Below the pieces are notes generated by a model. The model saw only the letters and a program-made list of their open reading frames with translations, had not been told where the DNA came from and did no database searches. Position numbers and translations under genes: made by a program. DNA of 64,000 nucleotides from Alphaproteobacteria bacterium (GTDB taxonomy: Bacteria; Pseudomonadota; Alphaproteobacteria; Rs-D84), in the NCBI GenBank assembly GCA_009777955.1, contig WRKW01000002.1:152155-216154 (forward strand), read 5' to 3'. Shown one piece after another: positions 26,378-35,846 of this stretch; within the stretch, counting starts at the first letter, position 1, and each line of letters starts with the position of its first letter.

Positions 26378-27409
26378 TCAGCTTTGCCGACAGCGGGAAT
26401 CAAATATTGTGGCGGCCAGTTCGAACTTTAATCTCGTGTTATTTTTATATCCGCCGTCCGGAAGCTTGTATGTCGTACAGAACATTTCACCGGATCGGTT
26501 ATCGATCATAAACGCATCATCATTCGCGCTGAAATACATTGTCATGCTTAAACAATTGCCATGGGGTTTGCACTTTGATACGAATTCGGAAAGTGGAGCC
26601 CGTCCAATTTCCGCAGATCCGGATCTATCTGGCTGTGCACGACCCACCATCATTATTGGCGAATCATTTTGTAAGACTATTTTAAGCCTTTTGTTTTTTG
26701 GCTTTATGATTTTCTTCGCCAACTTTTTGGTGTCTGAAAAAGCTTTTACCCCGATAAGTCTATCCTGATCCCATTGCGCCTTGTTTGCATTTATACGCTC
26801 ATCAACAGCACCGATAAAAGAATTAACTTTACCCAGACATTTTTCAGGACTTTCATAATGCCAAGAAGTCAGTGGTAATTGTACAGCCATATTCGCATGC
26901 ATATCATAAAGTCGGTATATCGTATTCATGTACCGCACCCCGTCCGGCCAATCAATCCAATTCGCATTCGTCATAATATTTATCAGTCTTCGCCCACCAG
27001 TTGCCTGTAATATCTGTTGGAAATATCCGGGCTGTGCACGTTCGGCCAGCATTGGCTCGCCCCCACCGATAGAAATCGTACAGCACCGACAGCCTGAAAA
27101 TTCTGTACAATAATTCACAACATCGGCCACAGGCACGATTTGGGCATTGCCGCCACTGTTTGTACAACAGGGTTTACAATTCAGATCGCAACCCTGGGTC
27201 AACATGATTTCCGGATGGGTCTTTGCCATCAAAAGCAGATAAAACAGATCATAAGCGGATTCTGTCCGAAATTTGCGAATATCTGGAAAGCGACCGGCTT
27301 TGTAATCACCCAGAGCCGTATCTATCGTGCGATTAATAATGTTTATATCGGCCGGGATGCGTTTTGCATCATAACGGTAAACTGCCTTTGCAGTGGAATA
27401 AATACTCAT
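26378..27409 (-). CDS. radical SAM protein of unknown substrate
   Basis: A protein of 343 residues. The 4Fe-4S cluster motif is QGCDLNCKPCC (C74, C78, C81), followed by the SAM-binding GGGEPML. More cysteines come after it (CRCC, near 105-110; CKPHGNC, near 286; FCTTYKL, near 316), which may bind an extra cluster as in SPASM-type enzymes. The first 60 residues are an extension outside the usual core. The enzyme starts chemistry by making a 5'-deoxyadenosyl radical. It lies 38 bases after the Nudix gene in one operon and converges with the autotransporter. The target is not evident; a peptide modified nearby was not found. Confidence 0.8.
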   Translation of the reverse strand: MSIYSTAKAVYRYDAKRIPADINIINRTIDTALGDYKAGRFPDIRKFRTESAYDLFYLLLMAKTHPEIMLTQGCDLNCKPCCTNSGGNAQIVPVADVVNYCTEFSGCRCCTISIGGGEPMLAERAQPGYFQQILQATGGRRLINIMTNANWIDWPDGVRYMNTIYRLYDMHANMAVQLPLTSWHYESPEKCLGKVNSFIGAVDERINANKAQWDQDRLIGVKAFSDTKKLAKKIIKPKNKRLKIVLQNDSPIMMVGRAQPDRSGSAEIGRAPLSEFVSKCKPHGNCLSMTMYFSANDDAFMIDNRSGEMFCTTYKLPDGGYKNNTRLKFELAATIFDSRCRQS

Positions 27410-27447
27410 AACACAATCCTTTTATGGATAATATATTCACATCGGGT

Positions 27448-27915
27448 CTATATTTTGCGTATTAATGGCATAACGTGTTTTTCAAAATACTCACGTTGAT
27501 CTGGATATATTATAATATTTTCATCAACCAAACTTTCGGAATCTACCCAGATAACCTTTACATCACCCGAACATTTTTCACAAAAACAAAGCTTAATATA
27601 ATCTGGGATTTCCGCGACAAAAAATATATGCACTTCATTGTACGCCTTGCGAATTGGAACATTATGCTCCTTTACCTTGTATCTATATGGCACAGGTATT
27701 TCGATGGCGATATCGGCCATAAACCAAGCACTTTCATCTAATTCTTCGATTAATTCTCTGCGTAAAGCTTCCCGCGCAATGGTTTCGCCATCTTCAAAAC
27801 GTCCGCCTATATTTCCATATGCACCGGGGGCATACTGCATTATAGCGACTTGCTTTTTCCCATTATGTATACGCACCGGTATTATATATGATGCATAACT
27901 GACTTCTTTTATCAT
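27448..27915 (-). CDS. Nudix hydrolase
   Basis: A protein of 155 residues from the ATG at 27915; the track starts at a TTG. The Nudix box is complete: GGRFEDGETIAREALRRELIEEL (37-59). It binds the metal that cleaves a nucleoside-diphosphate linkage. The chain begins with a strand pair (SYASYIIPVRIHNGKKQVAIMQYAPGAYGNIGG) typical of the fold. A cysteine pair in KLCFCEKCSGDVKV is unusual. It is the first gene of an operon with the radical SAM protein, so the two may act on the same nucleotide or cofactor. Confidence 0.85.
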   Translation of the reverse strand: MIKEVSYASYIIPVRIHNGKKQVAIMQYAPGAYGNIGGRFEDGETIAREALRRELIEELDESAWFMADIAIEIPVPYRYKVKEHNVPIRKAYNEVHIFFVAEIPDYIKLCFCEKCSGDVKVIWVDSESLVDENIIIYPDQREYFEKHVMPLIRKI

Positions 27916-28108
27916 TATAAATGTCTCGAATTTCAACCGTTTTCACTTTTACATCCCCCATATAAATTTCACATTAATACATAAATATGCAAAAGTCTAC
28001 ATTCTTTAAGCATTGACTGGGCAAAAATAGACATTATATAGAAAGCCGGATATATAGTCGTATTAGCATTGTTTATCGCGGAAATAGCCCAGCCTTCGCA
28101 TGGCGTAA

Positions 28109-28140
28109 GCCACCCGTAGCTTCGCAGAGGCGAAGGGTGG
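28109..28140. repeat. palindromic repeat, diverged copy
   Basis: GCCACCC-GTA-GCTTCGC-AGA-GGCGAAG-GGTGG has the same plan as the other copies, with a longer inner stem. It lies before the UDG-like gene, not after a tRNA. Confidence 0.5.
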
Positions 28141-28188
28141 AAAAGTAAATAGTTAAACTTGAATCTTCTTAAAAATTGTTGTATAAAT

Positions 28189-28878
28189 ATGTATATAAAA
28201 GATTATAGTGACGCGCTGAATAAGATAATTAAAATGCAACTGAAACACCTGCACAAAGAATTTGATAAACTGCAACGAAAGCATGGCTCTAAGAACCTTG
28301 ATTCTATCTATGGTTGCGGATGCATTTCGGATCCCGATGTTTGCTTTATTTTTATGAATCCAACGGGGCGAAATGTCGCAAGTGTTAAAACATGGAACGG
28401 ATTGAAAGCACCATGGATTGGCACGAAGAACAGTTGGAAGCTATTTAATTCGGTCGATATTCTTTCGGATAAAACATTGGATCAGATCCTATCAAAACGC
28501 CCCGCGGAATGGGATTATGATTTCGCAGAAAAAGTGTATAAAGAATTGGCGGAAAAGAAGATATATGTCACAAACATTGGCAAATGCACCCAAGACGATG
28601 CTTCACACGTTGCGGATTCTGTATTCAAAGAATATCTTGGGTTATTAGAGCAAGAGATTTCAGAGATAAAACCAAAGAAAATAATTTCATTCGGCAACCA
28701 AGTTAGTTCGTTATTTCTCGGGCAGTCAATAAAGGTTTCCGAAACCCGCAAACAAACAAAAGTAAAAGTTATTGATGGCAAACCATATATCGTATTTCCT
28801 GTATATTATCCTGTTGGGCAAGGCATGAGAAATATCAATAAAGCGATTGAAGATATCAAATTTGCCATAAACTATTAA
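28189..28878 (+). CDS. uracil-DNA glycosylase-superfamily protein
   Basis: A protein of 229 residues from the ATG at 28189; the track starts at a TTG. The motif order is that of the UDG superfamily: DVCFIFMNPTGRN with the following aromatic (the water-activating region), then KIISFGNQVSSLFLG, and the DNA-intercalating stretch YIVFPVYYPVGQG in place of H-P-S. The lack of a histidine there means that base excision is not certain; some members act on other deaminated bases or other substrates. It is followed by a CYTH protein 49 bases later and may be co-transcribed with it. Confidence 0.65.
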   Translation: MYIKDYSDALNKIIKMQLKHLHKEFDKLQRKHGSKNLDSIYGCGCISDPDVCFIFMNPTGRNVASVKTWNGLKAPWIGTKNSWKLFNSVDILSDKTLDQILSKRPAEWDYDFAEKVYKELAEKKIYVTNIGKCTQDDASHVADSVFKEYLGLLEQEISEIKPKKIISFGNQVSSLFLGQSIKVSETRKQTKVKVIDGKPYIVFPVYYPVGQGMRNINKAIEDIKFAINY

Positions 28879-28927
28879 CTTTGTTTATCTGTCTCTAATC
28901 AATAATGAATAAAACAAGAGAGCATGC

Positions 28928-29521
28928 ATGAAACAAGTTGAAATCACAGTCAAAGTAATTGGGAATTTGGATGATGTGATAAAGTGTTTGGCCGACCAAG
29001 GTTTTTACATCAGCAAAAAATCACGCGTTGAAGATCAGTATCTTTCTAACCAGATTGACTCTCTAGCAAATGACAATATTATTCATACTCTATCCGGCTC
29101 TGTTATGTTGCGATATTTGGACACAGGCGACCGTATTTGGACCGGCATTACTCATAAAAACAAGACATACGGCGCAAATGGCGATGTTTTGTCGGAAGAA
29201 AAAATAAATATAGACTGCAATGATCTGGTTTCTGCAAAAAAATTGTTTAATGCATTGGGATTTCAGACCCTTGTAAATGTGAATTATGATGTTATCAGAA
29301 TGCAAAATGATAAAATTCAATTCGCATTTCAGAACGTAGAAAAGCTTGGGCTGTTGCTTGAATGCGAAAGCGAAAAAGATGCAACTGGATGGACTGAACA
29401 AGAAATCAATACGGAAAAGAAAAGTCTTGTTGATGCAATCCGTGCACTTGGCATTTCTATCAGTGAAGATTCTGACATTAAAAAAGCTTACGAATTGATA
29501 AAAATTCAAAAGATTGACTGA
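28928..29521 (+). CDS. CYTH-domain-like protein
   Basis: A protein of 197 residues. It opens VEITVKVIG and has alternating charged strands: MLRYLDTGDRIWTGITHKNKTYG, EEKINIDCNDL, GFQTLVNVNYDVIRMQNDKIQFAFQNVEKLGLLLECES. This is the tunnel fold of CYTH proteins, which bind triphosphates or polyphosphate (class IV adenylate cyclase, thiamine triphosphatase). The E-x-E-x-K opening is changed to E-I-T-V-K, so activity is uncertain. AAGAGAG precedes the ATG. Confidence 0.6.
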   Translation: MKQVEITVKVIGNLDDVIKCLADQGFYISKKSRVEDQYLSNQIDSLANDNIIHTLSGSVMLRYLDTGDRIWTGITHKNKTYGANGDVLSEEKINIDCNDLVSAKKLFNALGFQTLVNVNYDVIRMQNDKIQFAFQNVEKLGLLLECESEKDATGWTEQEINTEKKSLVDAIRALGISISEDSDIKKAYELIKIQKID

Positions 29522-29604
29522 CGCAAATGGGGCATTGTATAGAAAGGCGTATGTAATGGGCGAAATGGGGCGTTTTTGGCGGTATACCTGAGTCACTCCA
29601 TGCG

Positions 29605-29628
29605 AAAGGCCCGCACACAGCGGGCCTT
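29605..29628. terminator. terminator after tRNA-Ser and the CYTH gene
   Basis: AAAGGCCCGC-ACACA-GCGGGCCTT, a 9-bp GC-rich stem between convergent genes. Confidence 0.7.
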
Positions 29629-29658
29629 ACAGGGTATATCATGTATACATCAGATTAC

Positions 29659-29748
29659 TGGCGGAGAAGGAGGGATTTGAACCCCCGATACCCTTGCGAG
29701 TATAGACGATTTCGAATCGTCCGCATTCGACCACTCTGCCACTTCTCC
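29659..29748 (-). tRNA. tRNA-Ser (anticodon CGA)
   Basis: Acceptor GGAGAAG pairs with CTTCTCC, the anticodon loop is TTCGAAA, a long variable arm (TATACTCGCAAGGGTAT) is present, discriminator G and CCA are encoded. It decodes TCG. Confidence 0.95.
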
Positions 29749-29757
29749 ATAGGAACC

Positions 29758-29785
29758 ATTATATATAATTTATCGGCATTTGCAA
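29758..29785 (-). promoter_or_regulatory. promoter of tRNA-Ser (CGA)
   Basis: TTGCAA, 16 bases, TATAAT on the minus strand, between rnpB and the tRNA. Confidence 0.75.
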
Positions 29786-29797
29786 GCGTGGAAAAGT

Positions 29798-30126
29798 TAA
29801 TAGATGGGCTATAAGCCGGATTCTGTGGTGCGGTCGCACCGGTTTCCCGCACACGGTACCACACCGGTCATAATTAATCTGTCACACCACATTACTGCGG
29901 CGGATCAAGCCTTCTACCCGCTTCCAATCCGGAACTGATTAACAGAAGCCTATTTGAAGTTGCACCGCATAGAGATTGCCCGTTTCATCCACCGCTTTCC
30001 GTGGCTCGTTTCTGTTGCTCTGATCGTCGGGTTGCCCCGCGCGGCCGTTAACCGCTATGCTGTTCCGTGGTGTCCGGACTTTCCTCTGCCGCGTTTCCGC
30101 GACAGCTATGACCCGCCCATCTATCG
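29798..30126 (-). ncRNA. rnpB: RNase P RNA (bacterial type A)
   Basis: The catalytic RNA that trims the 5' ends of tRNA precursors. On the minus strand the 5' end GATAGATGGGC pairs with GCCCATCTATT at the 3' end (P1). GAGGAAAGTCCGGAC is the conserved P4/CR-I region, and ACAGAATCCGGCTTATAG is the conserved 3' segment. Length, about 329 bases, is in the normal range. The track's ORFs in this stretch are not real. Ends are set from the P1 helix and may be off by a few bases. Confidence 0.95.
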
Positions 30127-30133
30127 TAGATAT

Positions 30134-30161
30134 AAAATAGTAAATTCAATCGAAATTGCAA
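30134..30161 (-). promoter_or_regulatory. rnpB promoter
   Basis: TTGCAA, 16 bases, TATTTT on the minus strand; predicted start at the first base of P1. Confidence 0.65.
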
Positions 30162-30164
30162 GGT

Positions 30165-30476
30165 TTAATTCGCACCCTGCTTTTTCGCGGCACCCAAAGC
30201 CGTGCGCAAGGATTGTTCCGCTATCTGTCGGATACGTGGTGCCATTGCCCGCATATTAAGGGCATTTGTCATAGAATTAGCAAACAATTCGGATATATAG
30301 GATATCTGGGACGGGGATATTACATAAACCGCAGAAGTAATCTGATCTGATGAAAGCATGGTCGCACCAACGCTCTCTTTTGCATTATTGTCGTCCCCGG
30401 TCGACCCAAGATTGGCCGCAGAGCCATCAAGCTGTGTACGCAGTTTTTCCAAAATTTTATCTATACTCTCTGCCAT
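30165..30476 (-). CDS. hypothetical protein upstream of rnpB
   Basis: A protein of 103 residues if it starts at MAESIDKIL (30476). The track's upstream start would run close to the secA promoter region. It is soluble and mostly helical, with a serine- and asparagine-rich linker (SAANLGSTGDDNNAKES) between two helical parts. I do not recognise it. Its end overlaps no other gene, and the rnpB promoter lies inside the last bases or just after it. It diverges from secA. Confidence 0.5.
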   Translation of the reverse strand: MAESIDKILEKLRTQLDGSAANLGSTGDDNNAKESVGATMLSSDQITSAVYVISPSQISYISELFANSMTNALNMRAMAPRIRQIAEQSLRTALGAAKKQGAN

Positions 30477-30572
30477 AGTCCGGATTTTACCACAAAAAAA
30501 ACTGATTGCAAATAAAACGCATAAATGCGGCGACATATCGGAAAACAAAAATTATAAATCGTCTTATTCCAC

Positions 30573-30601
30573 TTGATATTTGCCCTTTTTTTTACTATAT
30601 A
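30573..30601 (+). promoter_or_regulatory. secA promoter
   Basis: TTGATA, 17 bases, TATATA, 24 bases before the secA start. Confidence 0.65.
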
Positions 30602-30625
30602 TCCTTGGCAAATAAAGGAATAGTT

Positions 30626-33241
30626 ATGATTTATAAAATTATCGGCAAAATATTGGGTAATGCGAACGACAGAATTGTAAAGTCTTATGGCAAAACCGTA
30701 TCCCTTATAAATGACCTGGAACAAAAATACCACTCTATGTCTGATGAACAGCTTCGCGAATGTACGATGGAATTTCGGGCGCGAATTGCCGGTGGCGCGA
30801 CAGAGCGTGAAATTCTGCCCGATGCTTTTGCCGCTGTGCGCGAAGCTTCCATAAGAACACTTGGCATGCGGCACTTTGATGTCCAAATGGTCGGCGGGAT
30901 GGTTCTTAATAACGGACAAATAGCTGAAATGAAAACCGGCGAGGGAAAAACCCTTGTCGCCACACTGGCCCTTTATTTAAAAGCCCTGCATGGCAAAGGC
31001 GCGCATTTGATTACCGTGAACGACTATCTTGCTAACCGTGATGCGGAATGGATGGGTGTCATTTACAAATTCTTGGGACTTTCTGTCGGCGTTATCCAAC
31101 ATGACATGGACGATGCCGAACGACGCGATGCATACGCCTGTGACATCACTTATGTAACAAATTCCGAACTTGGGTTTGATTATCTGCGTGACAATATGAA
31201 ATTCAGCAAAGAACAACAGGTTCTGCGCACATTTTTTTATGCCATAGTCGATGAAGTCGATTCTATCCTTATCGACGAAGCGCGCACCCCGCTTATCATT
31301 TCCGGCCCGGCCGAAGATACATCGGAACTATACAACAAAATAGATGCGGTTGTCGTAAAACTATCGCCATCCGACTATAAAAAAGATGAAAAAGATCGCC
31401 ACGTTACTTTGACTGAATCCGGGGTTGATACCATTACCGGACTATTGACAGAGGCGGGTATGATGACGGGTAACAATCTTTACGCACCCGAAAACGCCAT
31501 GTTGGTGATGCATATCCAGCAATCTCTTATGGCACATCACATGTTTAGAAAAGAGGTCAATTATGTCGTGCGCGGCGGCGAAGTCCTTCTTGTCGATGAA
31601 TTCACTGGCAGGGTAATGACCGGCCGCCGTTTCAGCAAAGGCCTGCACCAGGCATTAGAGGCCAAAGAACACGTAACAATACAACCGGAAAACCAGACCG
31701 TATCATCTATTTCTTATCAGAACCTTTTCCGTCTTTACCCCATGCTGGCAGGAATGACCGGAACCGCGATGACCGAAGCCGCAGAATTTGAAGAAATATA
31801 TAAACTGCGTGTCGTATCAATACCAACAAACCGCGATGTTGCGCGCAACGATCACAATGATGAAATATACCGAAATAGATCCGAAAAATTCGCCGCGATT
31901 CTGACACAGATAAAAGATTGCCACGAACGCGGCCAGCCTGTTCTGGTCGGCACTGTATCAATTGAAAAATCCGAAGAACTGGCGGAAATAGTAAAAAAAG
32001 AACTTGGCATCGAACCCGCCGTCCTTAACGCAAAGCATCATGAAAACGAAGCCAAAATAGTGGCACAAGCCGGCGTTCCCGGCGCGCTTACCATCGCCAC
32101 AAACATGGCAGGACGCGGGACGGATATAAAGCTGGGCGGAAATGCAGAACAGCTTATCGCGGAACTGGATGATTCAGACGAAAACCTTGAACAAAAGAAA
32201 AAAGAAATATATGCCCGGGTCGAATCCGATAAAATAAAGGTCTTGGATGCTGGCGGATTATATGTAATCGGAACAGAACGTCACGAATCCCGCCGCATAG
32301 ACAACCAGCTTCGCGGGCGTTCCGGTCGCCAGGGCGATCCCGGCGATTCAAAATTCTTTCTGTCCTTGGACGATGATCTTATGCGTATTTTCGGCGCGGC
32401 GCGCCTTGACGGAATGCTTACCACGCTGGGCATGCGGGCGGGCGAAGCGATTACCCATCCCTGGATAACCAAAGCACTTGAAAAGGCGCAAAAACGCGTG
32501 GAAGCCCGTTATTTCGAATCACGTAAAGAATTGCTGAAATATGATGACGTTATGAATGAACAACGCAACGTTGTCTATAAACAACGCGCCGATTTGATGA
32601 CATCCGACAATCTGGAACCGTTTATAAGGGAAATCATGGGCGACGTTGTAGAACAGATAGCCGAAAACAATATCCCCGAAAAAGCACATGTTGACGATTG
32701 GAATCTGAAAGGCATACATGAAACCATGAAGCGTACATTTGGCGTTGATATAACCGATTTGGACGAATGGAGAAAAAACGACGGTGTGACCGAACAAAAA
32801 GCTTTCGAAGGCTTGATGCGCATCGCCCGCGGGCGGTACGAACACCAGCTGGAAAGATACGGTGCAGAAATGATGAGAAAAGCCGAACGCCAAACCGCGT
32901 TGCATGCCCTGGACACAACTTGGCGCAGACATCTGGCCAGTATGGATTATTTGCAGACAGGAATCGGACTTCGCGGATACGCCCAGAAAAATCCACTATA
33001 TGAATACAAGAAAGAGGCGTTTGAATTATTCCGTAATATGATGAGCAGTTTTAAATCCATGGCATTGTCATATGTATGCCGGTTAGAATTATCCATGGAC
33101 GAAGTGAATGAAATGAAACGCGAGCAAGACGAACGTGATGCCACATTAAATCCTGCGGACAAGGCACCAAAAAGCCGCAACGACACCTGTCCCTGTGGTT
33201 CAGGCATAAGATTCAAACATTGTTGTGGAAAATTGAAATGA
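30626..33241 (+). CDS. secA: preprotein translocase ATPase SecA
   Basis: A protein of 871 residues from the ATG at 30626, which has AAAGGA upstream; the track's longer start is rejected. SecA drives unfolded preproteins through SecYEG. Walker A is MKTGEGKT near 102-108, followed by HLITVNDYLA. The DEVDSILIDEARTPLIISGP motif, the preprotein cross-linking region, ATNMAGRGTDIKLGGN and LRGRSGRQGDPG are all present. The C-terminal zinc tail CPCGSGIRFKHCCG, which binds SecB and phospholipid, is intact. The gene precedes a run of exported proteins but on the other strand. Confidence 0.98.
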   Translation: MIYKIIGKILGNANDRIVKSYGKTVSLINDLEQKYHSMSDEQLRECTMEFRARIAGGATEREILPDAFAAVREASIRTLGMRHFDVQMVGGMVLNNGQIAEMKTGEGKTLVATLALYLKALHGKGAHLITVNDYLANRDAEWMGVIYKFLGLSVGVIQHDMDDAERRDAYACDITYVTNSELGFDYLRDNMKFSKEQQVLRTFFYAIVDEVDSILIDEARTPLIISGPAEDTSELYNKIDAVVVKLSPSDYKKDEKDRHVTLTESGVDTITGLLTEAGMMTGNNLYAPENAMLVMHIQQSLMAHHMFRKEVNYVVRGGEVLLVDEFTGRVMTGRRFSKGLHQALEAKEHVTIQPENQTVSSISYQNLFRLYPMLAGMTGTAMTEAAEFEEIYKLRVVSIPTNRDVARNDHNDEIYRNRSEKFAAILTQIKDCHERGQPVLVGTVSIEKSEELAEIVKKELGIEPAVLNAKHHENEAKIVAQAGVPGALTIATNMAGRGTDIKLGGNAEQLIAELDDSDENLEQKKKEIYARVESDKIKVLDAGGLYVIGTERHESRRIDNQLRGRSGRQGDPGDSKFFLSLDDDLMRIFGAARLDGMLTTLGMRAGEAITHPWITKALEKAQKRVEARYFESRKELLKYDDVMNEQRNVVYKQRADLMTSDNLEPFIREIMGDVVEQIAENNIPEKAHVDDWNLKGIHETMKRTFGVDITDLDEWRKNDGVTEQKAFEGLMRIARGRYEHQLERYGAEMMRKAERQTALHALDTTWRRHLASMDYLQTGIGLRGYAQKNPLYEYKKEAFELFRNMMSSFKSMALSYVCRLELSMDEVNEMKREQDERDATLNPADKAPKSRNDTCPCGSGIRFKHCCGKLK

Positions 33242-33248
33242 ATAATGT

Positions 33249-33271
33249 ATGTATCGTGCGCTATGCGCACG
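33249..33271. repeat. short palindrome after secA
   Basis: TATCGTGCGCTATGCGCACGATG. A close relative, TATCGTGCCATAGTGCACGATG, lies at 63659. A second hairpin, GTCGCGCTTTGCGCGAC, follows at 33351-33367, then a tandem ATTCATT run. No T tract follows, so these are more like dispersed repeats than terminators. Confidence 0.6.
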
Positions 33272-33424
33272 ATGCCTTATTGAACAATGGAGCCTGCCGC
33301 CGCCTTGTCGCGCCGGAGCGATAGCAAAGGTGGAAGGCATGACAATGGTGTCGCGCTTTGCGCGACGCATTAATTATTCATTATTCACTATTCATTATTC
33401 ATTTGTCCGCTGCCGGGGCTATAC

Positions 33425-35821
33425 TTAATTCAATGTAATCCGTGAAATTCTTACATATCCATGTCTTCCGGCGGCGGCTGGCCGGACGACCCCGTTGCCC
33501 CAGTTATAATGCCCGTTTCCACCATGTGTAAGGGTTGCCCAAGCCGGGGCGGTACAAAGATTTTCCCCGCCTTGATTTAATCCTTTGACAAACCCTGAAC
33601 CGCCACCCGCCGACCTTTGCGAACCCGACATTCCACCAAACCAACCACCGCCACCACCAGATCTTATATTATTACTACCTGGGGCAGCACTAGCTGTTCC
33701 GTTGCTCCCCCCTTTTCCAAATCCTGGGATATTATCTCCAATTGTTTGAGCTGCTAACGGATCATTCGTTCCAGGCCAAGAGTGCGGTGACGATGTTTGT
33801 GTTCCTGGCTGCCCGCCATTTGCGCTAGAATAATCTATCGGCTGATGATGGCCTTCTTGCGCAACATCACCACCGCCATTACCACCCCATCCGCCAGTCC
33901 ATAAATACGGACTCGTCCAACTTGCTTCACCACCACCACCACCCGATACTATAAACCTGGTGTTAAGGCTTGTCGCCAAATCCCATGCACCGCCAGTTGT
34001 CCTTATATCGGATGCACCACCACCTGTTCCCATTCTATCACCTCCTGCACTAGAACCTTGTCTAAAGCCACCCCCACCATTCCATCCGCCTGGGTGGTTT
34101 GTACCACTTGTCTGGATACCATAAGCCCCACCCGCACCACCAACATAAATATAAACCGTTTGCTGTGCGGTCAGGGTCAGGATTCCCCTTGAATATCCGC
34201 CATTGCCGCCCCTGAACATAGTTCCACCGGCCGGAAACTGAGATGGATCATTGATTCTTCCACCACCGTCTGCGCCCCAAACCTCTAAAAGATACGTACC
34301 CGCTGGAAGCGTACGTGACTGGACGGTTCCATTGATTCCTGTTCCATGGGTTGCAACTGTGCTTCCATTAAAAGCATGATTCCAAGTTTCCAAAACTGTC
34401 ATCGATGGTGGGGGCGGAATTGTGCCAGGCACATCATAACCAACACTGCCCGATACACATGTCGCGGTTGGTGTTCCGTTATTCTGCGCCGTAAATCCAC
34501 TGTTACACGTGGTTATATTTATATTGCATCCTGTCGCTGTTGCCGCCCCACTGCTGCGATTCCAAGTGGTTGCATTCGACGGGCTGTTTGTACATGCCGT
34601 GCATGACAGGGAATTCGTAGTATTCGTAACACCATGATTCGCATTCCAGAACCCGTTGCTGCAGTTTTTTGTATAGGTACAACCGGCCGCGGTCGTGGTC
34701 GGATAATTCACATTGGCTGTCGCCAGGGTTATGGTTCCGTTTGTGGCGGTCGCGGCCACAGGACAGTTCGCTATACACGAAGTATTGAACATCGAACTGA
34801 CACACTCTGTTCCGTCACGATATCCGGCCGGACACTGGGTACAGCTATTGCCCGCACCGGTTCCGGAACGGAAATACCCGGCGGCGCAATTTGCAATTGT
34901 ATAGGACGCGCCTGTGCATGTATTCCATGTCGCAACTGTCGTGCGACAACCATTCGCACTGTTACAACTGGCCGCTGTTTGCGTTCCGACCTCCGCTGTT
35001 CCGGGGTTTGTCGCGCATACATTCAAAGGTGTCGGCGAGATGCATATTTGGCTGGTCGTACCTATGGTACAGGTATTGGCACAACACCCACCTGTATTGT
35101 TTGATGTCCCACTGTTGCATGCTGTGCTGTCGCGGAAACCAGCCGCACATTGTGTACAGGTATTTCCAGCCCCGGTTCCAGATCGATAATATCCACCGTT
35201 GCAAGTTGCGACCGTATACTGCGCACTGCATGCACCAAATGTTGTGCATACTGCATTGGAACAATATTCTATGCCACTGCCGGATGAACCGCTACAACTC
35301 TGCGCCGGGGGGGATGCAGTACAATTTTTATTGCATATTGATGTCTGATTCTGTGCACATTCGTCAAAGGTGCCCAGCAATCCCGAAACAATCGCAGAAC
35401 AGGCCTTTGACACACTGCAAGCCTTTACCAGCCGACCAACGGCATCATGTACCGCGATTGTATCCACCGCCTGGGTTGTTGCCAGCGAATGGCTGCAATA
35501 CTGTGGGGCATTACTGTTGAATTGTTCGTTCACCCGATCCACCGCACATAGCAGATATTTTACATTTGCAGCGCGTTGTACGTTTGTTTCGTTAATGGGA
35601 ACGGTTATTCCATGTGTTTGAAATATGTACTGGTGAATATAATCCACATTGGCAATATGCGCCGCATGTGTCCCCACAGAGAAAAGCATCAATGAAAGAC
35701 AAAATATGAATTTTATGCGAGTATGTGTGGTGGCATTTCCGAAAAATAATCGCGCCGTTGGCGCGAACGGGCGAATGACATTCGCCCTTGCGAAACTGTA
35801 AATATTAGAAATCATTTTCAT
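33425..35821 (-). CDS. exported Cys-rich protein with C-terminal Gly-rich domain
   Basis: A protein of 798 residues. A hydrophobic stretch after a long basic start (IKFIFCLSLMLFSVGTHAA) looks like a late signal peptide. An N-terminal region of about 120 residues is followed by several cysteine modules of the form YxVATCNGGYYRSGTGAGNTCTQCAAGFRDST. The last 330 residues are a glycine-rich domain (TYLLEVWGADGGG, GGAGGAYG, GGGGASDIRT, IVSGGGGG), which in other proteins forms a beta-sandwich with polyglycine helices. It is probably a surface or secreted protein stabilised by disulphides. It is the last gene of a five-gene minus-strand cluster. A related cysteine module occurs at 41009. Confidence 0.75.
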   Translation of the reverse strand: MKMISNIYSFARANVIRPFAPTARLFFGNATTHTRIKFIFCLSLMLFSVGTHAAHIANVDYIHQYIFQTHGITVPINETNVQRAANVKYLLCAVDRVNEQFNSNAPQYCSHSLATTQAVDTIAVHDAVGRLVKACSVSKACSAIVSGLLGTFDECAQNQTSICNKNCTASPPAQSCSGSSGSGIEYCSNAVCTTFGACSAQYTVATCNGGYYRSGTGAGNTCTQCAAGFRDSTACNSGTSNNTGGCCANTCTIGTTSQICISPTPLNVCATNPGTAEVGTQTAASCNSANGCRTTVATWNTCTGASYTIANCAAGYFRSGTGAGNSCTQCPAGYRDGTECVSSMFNTSCIANCPVAATATNGTITLATANVNYPTTTAAGCTYTKNCSNGFWNANHGVTNTTNSLSCTACTNSPSNATTWNRSSGAATATGCNINITTCNSGFTAQNNGTPTATCVSGSVGYDVPGTIPPPPSMTVLETWNHAFNGSTVATHGTGINGTVQSRTLPAGTYLLEVWGADGGGRINDPSQFPAGGTMFRGGNGGYSRGILTLTAQQTVYIYVGGAGGAYGIQTSGTNHPGGWNGGGGFRQGSSAGGDRMGTGGGASDIRTTGGAWDLATSLNTRFIVSGGGGGEASWTSPYLWTGGWGGNGGGDVAQEGHHQPIDYSSANGGQPGTQTSSPHSWPGTNDPLAAQTIGDNIPGFGKGGSNGTASAAPGSNNIRSGGGGGWFGGMSGSQRSAGGGSGFVKGLNQGGENLCTAPAWATLTHGGNGHYNWGNGVVRPAAAGRHGYVRISRITLN

Positions 35822-35846
35822 TATGCGCGATTATACAAATTTACTG

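Noticed and set aside
29799-30259. Plus-strand ORFs of 101 and 64 residues across 29954-30350
   Set aside because: They run through the RNase P RNA gene on the minus strand, whose conserved helices explain the sequence.
34346-35520. Several plus-strand ORFs rich in Cys, Arg and His (for example 34891..35520)
   Set aside because: They are shadows of the Cys- and Gly-rich protein on the minus strand; their composition mirrors its codons.
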